Assembly (NCBI RefSeq): GCF_004797125.1
Contig: NZ_CP038810.1
Location: forward strand, 3,038,001-3,102,000
Direction of reading: 5' to 3'
DNA from: Flavobacterium sangjuense
GTDB lineage: Bacteria > Bacteroidota > Bacteroidia > Flavobacteriales > Flavobacteriaceae
DNA length: 64,000 nt
A model generated the notes under the pieces. The model was not told where the DNA came from. It did no database searches and worked only from the letters and a program-made list of their open reading frames with translations. A program made the position numbers and the translations under genes. Numbering within the stretch: the stretch's first letter is position 1; each line of letters begins with the position of its first letter. Below are positions 43,661-52,600 of the stretch, piece by piece.

Positions 43661-44182
43661 ATGGAAGAAAACAATTCTGATGGCATCTGTGAAGAATTAA
43701 TTTTTTCAGGTTTTTTTAAAGCTAACGTAAAATCATTACGGAATTACTTGTATTTCAAATTTGGAAACGAGGAAAAAGCTAATGATGTTACGCAAGATTC
43801 CTTTATAAAGCTATGGGAAAACTGCAAAAAAGTACCTTTAGAAAAAGCCAAATCTTATTTATATACTATTGCCAATAATGCTTCATTAAATGAAATAGCA
43901 CATCAAAAAGTAGTTTTAAAATATGCCCAAAATAATGCAGGCAATGATAAAACTAATCTGAATCCGGAGTTTTTGATAGAAGAAGAACAATTCAAACAAA
44001 AACTGGAAAAAGCAATAGAAAAACTAACCGAAGGGCAAAGAACTGCTTTTCTTTTACACCGAATAGAAGGGAAAAAATATCACGAAATTGCAATTATGCT
44101 TGACATCAGCGTTAAAGCAGTTGAAAAAAGAATTCATGGCGCATTAGTTTCTCTACGAGCAGAAATCGAACAGATCAAGTAG
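43661..44182 (+). CDS. ECF RNA polymerase sigma factor (FecI-like)
   Basis: A 173-aa sigma-70 factor with region 2 (NVKSLRNYLYFKFGNEEKA, DVTQDSFIKLWEN) and region 4 (EKLTEGQRTAFLLHRIEGKK, HEIAIMLDISVKAVEKRI). It lacks extra domains, as usual for FecI-like factors held by a FecR-type anti-sigma. The fecR gene follows 31 nt downstream, then a receptor gene, giving a complete surface-signalling unit. Confidence 0.95.
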   Translation: MEENNSDGICEELIFSGFFKANVKSLRNYLYFKFGNEEKANDVTQDSFIKLWENCKKVPLEKAKSYLYTIANNASLNEIAHQKVVLKYAQNNAGNDKTNLNPEFLIEEEQFKQKLEKAIEKLTEGQRTAFLLHRIEGKKYHEIAIMLDISVKAVEKRIHGALVSLRAEIEQIK

Positions 44183-44190
44183 GGTTTTTT
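44175..44190 (+). promoter_or_regulatory. AAGTAGGG motif, copy 3, before fecR
   Basis: Plus strand reads TCAAGTAGGGTTTTTT, 23 nt before ATG 44214 and overlapping the sigma gene stop codon (TAG inside the motif). It matches copies 1 and 2 across AAGTAGGGT. Confidence 0.5.
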
Positions 44191-44213
44191 AAAATTAAAA
44201 TGTTTTTAAACAA

Positions 44214-45122
44214 ATGAATGCAATGGAAGAAAAATACGAATTAGCAAAGTGGTTAGCCGGAGAGATGACTGAAAAGGAACTACAAGCTTTTCAAGAAACT
44301 CCTGAATATCAAACTTACGCCAAAATTGCGGTCTATTCGAGTCAATTGAAAGCTCCTGATTTTGATGCGGATTTGTTATATCAAAATACCATCAGACATA
44401 AAAAAGCAGCTCCAAAAGTTATTCCGTTCTATAAATCAAAATGGATGCGAATTGCTGCTATTTTTGTTGTATTTCTTGGTTTGTCTTTATTCTTTAGAAC
44501 TACAATAACTTCCACAGAAATTGCTAAAAACGGTCAAAAAACAACTTTTTCTTTACCTGATAATTCCGAAATTGTTTTAAATAGCGGTTCCCAAATTCAA
44601 TATAAAAAATGGAATTGGGACAACAACCGTAAACTGGATTTAGATGGAGAAGCTTATTTTAAAGTCGCACACGGAAAAAAATTTCAGGTCAATACAACTC
44701 TCGGAACTGTAACTGTTTTAGGAACACAATTCAACGTTAAAGCCAGAAAAAACCGCTTTGATGTGACTTGTTACGAAGGAAAAGTTAAAGTAAGTTACAA
44801 CAGTAAAGACATAATTATAACGAAAGGAACAGCAGTAACTTTTGAAAACGACTATTTCGACAGAAAAAATATTACTGTCCAAAAACCAGAATGGACAGCC
44901 AATGAAATAGTTTTCAAAAAAGAAAATCTTCAAAGTATCGTTGATGAATTGGAAAGACAATACAGTTGTGAAATTGTTTTAAACAGTAGAGAAAACGCGC
45001 AACTTTTCACCGGAACATTACCGACTAATGATATTAAAACAGCTTTAGATGTTGTCTGCTCCATATTTCATTTAAAAATTTCTAAATTTGATAACACGAA
45101 AATTATTCTAGTGGATATTTAA
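44214..45122 (+). CDS. FecR-family anti-sigma/signal transducer
   Basis: A 302-aa protein with a cytoplasmic N-terminal helical part (1-75; LAKWLAGEMTEKELQAFQE), one transmembrane helix (about 78-94) and a periplasmic FecR domain (about 100-215; TFSLPDNSEIVLNSGS, DLDGEAYFKVAHGKKFQVN, LGTVTVLGTQFNV) plus a C-terminal DUF4974-like domain (about 230-302). It would pass a signal from the receptor at the outer membrane to the sigma factor. ATG 44223 is an alternative start. Overlaps the receptor gene by 1 nt. Confidence 0.94.
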   Translation: MNAMEEKYELAKWLAGEMTEKELQAFQETPEYQTYAKIAVYSSQLKAPDFDADLLYQNTIRHKKAAPKVIPFYKSKWMRIAAIFVVFLGLSLFFRTTITSTEIAKNGQKTTFSLPDNSEIVLNSGSQIQYKKWNWDNNRKLDLDGEAYFKVAHGKKFQVNTTLGTVTVLGTQFNVKARKNRFDVTCYEGKVKVSYNSKDIIITKGTAVTFENDYFDRKNITVQKPEWTANEIVFKKENLQSIVDELERQYSCEIVLNSRENAQLFTGTLPTNDIKTALDVVCSIFHLKISKFDNTKIILVDI

Positions 45123-47644
45123 TGTTTGTCAAAAAAAAACTCTTTTCATTACTGCTTTTTTTTCTTTTTTTGTTTGCTCAAGCGCAACAAGAGAAGGAGC
45201 TTTTTTCTTTAAAAGTAATTTTAGATGAAATTAGTGCAAAGCACCATATCAAATTCAACTATATTGATGAAGAGTTAATCGTCTACCGAATAGCTCATCC
45301 AAAGGAAGACTTATCACTTTCTGAAAAAATTATCTATATCGAATCCAAAACCGGATTGAGAATCAAAAAAATCAGCGAAAATTATTATTCCGTTTACAAT
45401 AATCAAAAGTTAGACAAACCGCTTTGTGGTTATTTGCTCGACGCCGAAATGGGACTTCCTATTGAAAATGCCATCATTAAAATTCTAAACAATAATATCA
45501 GTGTGTTTTCAGATGAAAAAGGCTATTTCGAATTACCGCTTATTTCTGCCAATGCAATTGAAATATCGCATTTAAGCTTTGAAAAAAAAATAATTACTCC
45601 AACAGAATTATATGTTTTGGGCTGTCCCAAAATAAAACTTGTTCCTATAGTTCAAAAATTAGATGAAGTAATTACGCAACGTTATTTGACAACGGGAATT
45701 TCTATAAAACAAGACGGGACACTTGAAATAAAACCACGCAAATTTGGAATCTTACCCGGATTAATTGAACCCGATGTTTTACAAACCATGCAACAAGTTC
45801 CCGGTATTATCAGTGTTGACGAAACCATTTCCAATATTAATGTTCGAGGCGGAACACATGATCAAAATCTTTTCCTATGGAATGGTATTCGAATGTTTCA
45901 AACAGGACATTTTTTTGGATTGATATCGGCTTTCAATCCTTCATTGGCGCAAACTATTACGATAGCCAAAAACGGAAGCTCGGCTTTTTTTGGCGAAAGC
46001 GTTTCAAGTATGGTTGATATTTCTTCCCGAACCAATACGATTGAAAAAACCAACAGCAGTTTTAGTACCAATCTTATCAGTGCTGAGATTTACACTAAAT
46101 TAAAAGTTTCCAAAAATGCGAATCTTACGTTGTCCGTGAGGCGTTCGGTTACCGATTTTTTCAAAACTCCAACCTATCGAAATTACAGTAACAGAATCTT
46201 TCAAAACACCATTATCACTGATTTGAATACCAATGAAATTGTTGATTACAAAAGCAATGTCGAATTTTATTTTTACGATGTTACGACACAATTTCAGCAA
46301 AAAATCGGTCTCAAAAACGAATTGAATATAGATGTCATTGCTATAGAAAACACACTGCATTTTAATCAATCTACATCAGATTTGAACAAAAACAGCAATC
46401 TGGAACAGGAAAATTATGGTGGCACAATCCGATGGAAAACCAATTGGAATACAAAACACAGCACCGAATTTAAAGGCTATTTTTCGAACTATGATTTGAA
46501 TTCGATTAACGAAACACTTGAAAGCAATCAGATTTTGGCCCAAAAAAATCTGGTTCTTGACATCGGATTTCAAGTTAGAAATTCGAATCTGATTTCAAAT
46601 AAAATTACGCTTAATTCCGGTTATCAATTCAATGAAATAGGTGTTACCAATTTTGATGAAATTAATCTGCCATTATTCTCAAGAAAGATTAAAAATGTAT
46701 TGTTGACGCACGTTGGTGTTGCAGAAGCTGTTTTTGAAACCGAAAGCAAAAAGACATTCCTGAAAGGCGGTTTGCGTGCTAATTATTTTGATAAATTCAG
46801 TTTCTTTCTTGTGGAACCGAGAATACAATTCAATCAGGCATTGACTTCTGCACTGCATTTGGAAATTTTAGGTGAGCAAAAAAGTCAAACCCTTTCTCAA
46901 ATTATAGACTTACAACAGGACTTTTTGGGTGTAGAAAAACGAAGATGGACTTTGGCTAACAATTCTACAATTCCGATTCAGAAGAGCAATCAGATTTCTT
47001 TGGGTTTTAATTTTAAAAAAAATAATTGGCTAATAACTTTGGATAATTTTTACAAAAAAATCACCGGAATTACCAGTGGAAGTCAGGGTTTTCAGAACCA
47101 GTTTGAATTGGAAAAAGCAGCTGGCGATTATCAGGTCATCGGTTCAGAATTTTTGATACAAAAATCTTTTAATCAATTTTATACCTGGTTGAGTTATAGT
47201 TACAATGACAACAAATATAATTTTGACCAATTATCAAATACTTCTTTTCCTAACAATTATGATATTACACATGCCTTTTCCTGGGCAGGAATTTATGAAT
47301 GGGAAAAATTGAAATTGGCTTTGGGAGCCAAATGGCATAGCGGAAAACCTATTACAACACCAACATCATTTACAGTATCAGATGCCAATCCGGAAATTAT
47401 TTATAATGCACCTAATAATTCCAGATTGAAGGATTATTTCCAAGTTAATTTTTCGGCTTCAAGAGAATGGAAACTGAAAGACAATATGAGTTTGCAAACG
47501 GCTGTATCGGTACTGAATTTGCTCAATACCAAAAATAGCCTGAATCGTTTTTACAGAGTAAACACAACAGACAATTCGGTAGAAAGTGTTGATACTTATT
47601 CGCTTGAAATGACACCAAACTTTAATGTAAAGTTCAGTTTTTAA
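45122..47644 (+). CDS. TonB-dependent receptor with signalling (STN) domain
   Basis: An 840-aa outer-membrane receptor: signal peptide (1-22), secretin/TonB short N-terminal domain (about 27-95; LDEISAKHHIKFNYIDEEL), carboxypeptidase-like domain (about 100-175), plug (about 200-300; NINVRGGTHDQNLFLWNGI) and barrel to NFNVKFSF. The STN domain is the part that contacts FecR in transducing receptors, so it is the sensor of the sigma-FecR pair with which it is co-transcribed. Cargo unknown. Confidence 0.93.
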   Translation: MFVKKKLFSLLLFFLFLFAQAQQEKELFSLKVILDEISAKHHIKFNYIDEELIVYRIAHPKEDLSLSEKIIYIESKTGLRIKKISENYYSVYNNQKLDKPLCGYLLDAEMGLPIENAIIKILNNNISVFSDEKGYFELPLISANAIEISHLSFEKKIITPTELYVLGCPKIKLVPIVQKLDEVITQRYLTTGISIKQDGTLEIKPRKFGILPGLIEPDVLQTMQQVPGIISVDETISNINVRGGTHDQNLFLWNGIRMFQTGHFFGLISAFNPSLAQTITIAKNGSSAFFGESVSSMVDISSRTNTIEKTNSSFSTNLISAEIYTKLKVSKNANLTLSVRRSVTDFFKTPTYRNYSNRIFQNTIITDLNTNEIVDYKSNVEFYFYDVTTQFQQKIGLKNELNIDVIAIENTLHFNQSTSDLNKNSNLEQENYGGTIRWKTNWNTKHSTEFKGYFSNYDLNSINETLESNQILAQKNLVLDIGFQVRNSNLISNKITLNSGYQFNEIGVTNFDEINLPLFSRKIKNVLLTHVGVAEAVFETESKKTFLKGGLRANYFDKFSFFLVEPRIQFNQALTSALHLEILGEQKSQTLSQIIDLQQDFLGVEKRRWTLANNSTIPIQKSNQISLGFNFKKNNWLITLDNFYKKITGITSGSQGFQNQFELEKAAGDYQVIGSEFLIQKSFNQFYTWLSYSYNDNKYNFDQLSNTSFPNNYDITHAFSWAGIYEWEKLKLALGAKWHSGKPITTPTSFTVSDANPEIIYNAPNNSRLKDYFQVNFSASREWKLKDNMSLQTAVSVLNLLNTKNSLNRFYRVNTTDNSVESVDTYSLEMTPNFNVKFSF

Positions 47645-47652
47645 CATAAAAA

Positions 47653-47674
47653 AAGGCTGGAAAATTCCAACCTT
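47653..47674. terminator. Bidirectional terminator, receptor / argS
   Basis: AAGGCTGGAA / TTCCAACCTT stem with one mismatch, flanked by A and T runs, between converging genes. Confidence 0.75.
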
Positions 47675-47679
47675 ACTTT

Positions 47680-49458
47680 TTACATTCTTTCCGGAACTTC
47701 TATTCCGAGTAGCTTGAAAGCTGATTTTATCGTTTCAGCCACTTTTTGGGAAAGCTGCACTCTGAAAACTTTATTTGTCATATTTTCTTCTCCCAAAATA
47801 GAAACCGATTGATAAAACGAATTGTATTCTTTCACCAATTCATAAGTATAGTTGGCAACCAAAGCCGGCGAATGATTATTGGCTGCGTTTTGAATTACAT
47901 CGGGAAAAAGTTCTATTTGTTTCAGCAATTCTTTTTCTTTTGGATGCAATTCCAATTCGGTAACTGCAAGACTCAAATCAAAATCTGCTTTTCTCAAAAT
48001 GGACTGAATTCGGGCGTAAGTATATTGAATAAACGGACCAGTATTTCCGGCAAAATCAACTGATTCTTCAGGATTAAAAAGGATTTGTTTCTTAGGATCA
48101 ACCTTCAAAATGTAATATTTCAAAGCACCAAGACCAATTGTTTTGAAAAGTTTCGCCTTTTCTTCTTCTGAATAACCTTCTAATTTTCCTAATTCCGTTG
48201 AAATTCTTCCGGCGGTTTCTGTCATTTCTATCATCAAATCATCGGCATCAACAACAGTTCCTTCACGGGATTTCATTTTCCCTGATGGCAATTCCACCAT
48301 TCCGTATGACAAATGAAATAAGCTTTCAGCCCAGTCAAATCCGAGTTTTTTCAGAATTAGAAACAACACTTTAAAGTGATAATCCTGCTCATTTCCAACG
48401 GTGTAAACCATTCCGCCAACATCCGGAAAATCTTTTACTCGTTGAATTGCGGTTCCAATATCCTGAGTCATATAAACCGCTGTTCCATCAGAACGCAACA
48501 CAATTTTTCGGTCTAAACCATCAGGTGTCAAATCAATCCAAACCGAACCATCAGCATCTTTTTCGAAAATGCCTTTTTCCAATCCGAATTGCACGACTTC
48601 TTTTCCTAATAGATATGTATTGCTTTCATAATAATAACTATCGAAATCGACTCCAAGATTTTTATAAGTTTGAGCAAAACCGTCGTAAACCCATTGGTTC
48701 ATGGTTTTCCAAAGTTGGATAACTTCTGGTTTTCCTGCTTCCCAATCGAGTAGCATTTGTTGTGCTTCCTGAATAATTGGCGCTTGTTTTTTTGCTTCGT
48801 CTTCTGTTTTTCCCTGAGAAATTAATTCTGCGATTTGGGCTTTATATTCCTGGTCAAACTTCACATAAAAATTCCCAACCAGCTTGTCACCTTTCAAACC
48901 GACACTTTCAGGTGTTTGTCCGTTGCCAAATTTTTGCCAGGCCAACATCGATTTGCAGATATGAATTCCACGGTCATTGATAATTTGAGTTTTATAGACT
49001 TTTTTTCCTGAAGCCTTTATGATTTCAGAAACAGCATATCCTAAAAGATTATTTCGAACGTGACCAAGATGTAAAGGTTTGTTTGTATTTGGTGATGAAT
49101 ATTCGACCATAACTGCCTTGTCATTTGGCGAAACTGGAACAAAACCAAAGCTTTCATTATCTTTTATTTCCTTAAAAAAATTAAGATAATAATCGTCTGA
49201 AACCACTATGTTTAAGAATCCGGACACTACATTAAAACGGATAACTTCATCAACATTTTCAACTAAATAGGTTCCGATTTTGGTTCCGATTTCAATTGGA
49301 TTGCCTTTGATAACCTTTAATAGTGGAAAAATAACCATAGTAATATCACCTTCAAATTCCTTGCGGGTAATTTGAAATTCAACTCTATCAATAGAAACAT
49401 CAAATAATTGTTGTACTGCTTTTTGAATCGGTAAAGTAAGAATTTGCGAAAGCTTCAT
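47680..49458 (-). CDS. argS: Arginyl-tRNA synthetase
   Basis: A 592-aa class Ia synthetase from ATG 49458 (MKLSQILTLPIQ); an upstream ATG at 49491 gives a non-conserved extension. The HIGH-type motif HLGH in SPNTNKPLHLGHVRNN, the KMSKS-like GKMKSREGTVV, and the C-terminal anticodon-binding DALR-type domain (YTYARIQSILRKA, AFKLLGIEVPERM) are all present. Single gene. Confidence 0.97.
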   Translation of the reverse strand: MKLSQILTLPIQKAVQQLFDVSIDRVEFQITRKEFEGDITMVIFPLLKVIKGNPIEIGTKIGTYLVENVDEVIRFNVVSGFLNIVVSDDYYLNFFKEIKDNESFGFVPVSPNDKAVMVEYSSPNTNKPLHLGHVRNNLLGYAVSEIIKASGKKVYKTQIINDRGIHICKSMLAWQKFGNGQTPESVGLKGDKLVGNFYVKFDQEYKAQIAELISQGKTEDEAKKQAPIIQEAQQMLLDWEAGKPEVIQLWKTMNQWVYDGFAQTYKNLGVDFDSYYYESNTYLLGKEVVQFGLEKGIFEKDADGSVWIDLTPDGLDRKIVLRSDGTAVYMTQDIGTAIQRVKDFPDVGGMVYTVGNEQDYHFKVLFLILKKLGFDWAESLFHLSYGMVELPSGKMKSREGTVVDADDLMIEMTETAGRISTELGKLEGYSEEEKAKLFKTIGLGALKYYILKVDPKKQILFNPEESVDFAGNTGPFIQYTYARIQSILRKADFDLSLAVTELELHPKEKELLKQIELFPDVIQNAANNHSPALVANYTYELVKEYNSFYQSVSILGEENMTNKVFRVQLSQKVAETIKSAFKLLGIEVPERM

Positions 49459-49668
49459 GGTAATTTCTTTTAAGTTGGCAAAGATAAACATTACAAGATA
49501 ATTTTAATAGTAAGAACAATTTATAAAAAAACATAGGTAATAATTCTGTAAGAAATAAATTTTGTAAGTTTTTTATTTGTTAAAATATAAATATTATGCA
49601 TTTCATCGATATTATTTGCTTTTAAACGATATTAGTATCAATATTTGCTTTGTCAAAATCCCCAGATT

Positions 49669-52600
49669 ATGAAAAAGTTATTACTCTTAACCTCAATCAT
49701 GCTATTTACCATTGGCTTTTCTCAGCCAATTTCGGTTAGTACAACCAGTTACACAGTACCACAATTGGTAAACAATGTGCTAATTAATTCACCCTGTGTC
49801 AATGCCACGAATATAACGTGGAGCACGGGATCCAATTTTGGTTCTTCGAATGGAATTGGTTTTTTCCAAAATACAAATCCAGGTTTTCCAATGCAAAGTG
49901 GCGTTGTATTAAGTACCGGTAACGCATTAAATGCTGCTGGTCCAAATACTTCATTACTAAACGACGGTTCAACAGCTTGGTCCGGAGATACTGATTTAGA
50001 AGCGACATTGGCGGCGGCTGGAATTTCTATGGTGTCTAAAAATGCTTCTGTCTTGGAATTTGATTTTACGCCTATTTCCTCAAATTTCAGTTTTGATTTT
50101 ATTTTTGCTTCTGAAGAGTATGGAAATTTTCAGTGTTTATATTCTGATGCTTTTGCCTTTTTGTTGACTAATATGACAACCGGAGTCACAACTAACTTGG
50201 CTGTTGTACCTAGCACAAATACGCCTATATCAGTTGTGACTATTAGAGATTTTTCATACAACTCTTCTTGTCCATCAGTAAATGCCGGATATTTTGGTAG
50301 TTTTAATGGTGGTTCTGGTGCTGCAAATTCAGCTACTAATTTTAACGGTCAAACTAAAGTTTTAACAGCGGCTTCTTCATTAACTGTTGGTGTTCCATAC
50401 CATATTAAATTGGTAATTGCAGATAGATCAGATCCACAGTCAGATTCGTCAATATTTATTTCTTCTGACAGTTTTAATATTGGTCAGGATGTATTAGGTT
50501 TAGATTTAACCGTTGCTGGTGGTAATGCATTATGTTATGGAACAAATCACACTCTCGACACCGGGTTAAGTACTTCTAATCATACATTTGTTTGGAAAAA
50601 AGATGGTGCCGTTTTGCCTGGAGAAGTTGGTTCAACTTTAACAGTTAATCAGGCTGGCACTTATGAAGTAACGTATACTAATATTTTTAGTACTTGTTTA
50701 CCAATAACGGATTCGGTTACTATAGAATATTATCCTGAAATAACCTCTCCGAATCCAAATAATCTTTATAAATGTGATTCTGGTGCTGCTTCATATACTT
50801 ACAATTTGGATTTAAATACATCAAGAGTAAAACAAGGTTTAGATCCAGCAACCAGTGTTTCTTATTTTATATCTCAAAGTGGCGCGGATAATAATATAAA
50901 TCCGCTCCCATTGCTGTATAATAGCCCGAGTGGACAGACAATATATGTTAGAATTCAGTTGCCAAATAGCAGTTGTTATACTGTTAAAACATTTCAATTA
51001 CTGGTTTCTCCTGGACCAGTTGCTAATACTCCTCCAGATTTAACATTATGTGCAATCACACAAGGTCAAGTTAGCGCTCGTTTTAATCTTAATTTACAAA
51101 GAACTCTGATTTTAAATGGTCAGTCATCTACAATAAATATTGTTAGTTATTATACCTCACTAAATGATGCCAATAACGGAATTAATCCTATAGCTAATTT
51201 ATCTTCATTCAGCTCCTTTGGACAAACAATCTATGTTAGGGTTCAAAATGTTGGTGATTCGGCATGCTTCAGTATTACAAGTTTTAATCTTATCGTTAAT
51301 CCGTTGCCAATTGTTGATGTCCTTGAAGATGTAATAGTGTGTACCAGTTATACTTTACTTCCCTTAACAAATGGAAATTATTTTACGGCAATAAATGGTG
51401 GTGGAACCCCATTAAATGCTGGGGATGTAATTACAGAAACACAAACTGTTTACATATTTAATCAACCCGGAGGACCAGGCGCTTGTGGGTCTAATAGTTC
51501 ATTTAGAGTTACTATTATTGATGAGCCTTCACTAACACCTCAAAATGTAACAAGTTGTGGTAATTATACTTTGCCAAGTTTAGAGTTTGGAAAGTATTAT
51601 ACCGGACCTGGAGCAACTGGTACAGAAATTCCTTCAGGAACTGTAATAGCTGCATCTCAACTAATATATTATTATTTTACGACCACGACTCCGCCGATTT
51701 GTATTGTGGATTCTAGTTTTACAGTTACTATTGTTCCTAATATTGAAGTTGGTACCAGACCTGATGCCTTTGAATGTACTTCTTACACTTTACCAGCATT
51801 ATCATTAGGGAATTATTTTACCGCTCCTGGTGGAACAGGAACTCAATTAGCAGTAGGAACTGCCATAACAACCAGCCAAACTATATATGTCTATGCAACT
51901 ACAACCGGAACAACACCATGTAGTGATGAAGATGCTTTTGATGTTTTTATTGGAATGCCACAACCAGCAGATATTTCACAATGTAATGGCTATACTTTAC
52001 CCGTACTTCCTATAGGAAACTATTATACCGGTCCAAGTGGAACCGGAACACAAATTCCTGCTGGTACAGAAATAAATGATAATTCAACCATTTATATATA
52101 TGCACAAACAGCAAGTGGATCAAACAATTGCACTGACAATTTACATTTTACACTAACTTTTGCTCAACCTCCAATTGATGTAATTGCTGATGTTTCTGTT
52201 TGTGAAACTTATACGCTACCGTCATTAACAAATGGTGAATACTTTACAGATATTGAAGGAAATGGAACAATGCTTTATCCTGGTGATGTTATCCTTTCAA
52301 CTCAAACAATCTATATCTTTAAAAGGTTAAATGCAACTTGTTTTAATCAAAATAGTTTTACTGTTACGATTAATCCATTACCGGCTATTGACTCTCGTTC
52401 TGATATTGATATTTGCGACCAATATGTATTGACGCCTTTAACTGTAGGAGATTATTACACCGGACCGAATGCAACCGGGACATTAATTGCACCGAATACC
52501 GTTATAACTTCTTCTCAATTAATTTATATTTATGCTATTTCAAATACTACTCCTGCATGTAGTATCCAAAATACTTTTCAAATAAATGTCTTTTCAACAA

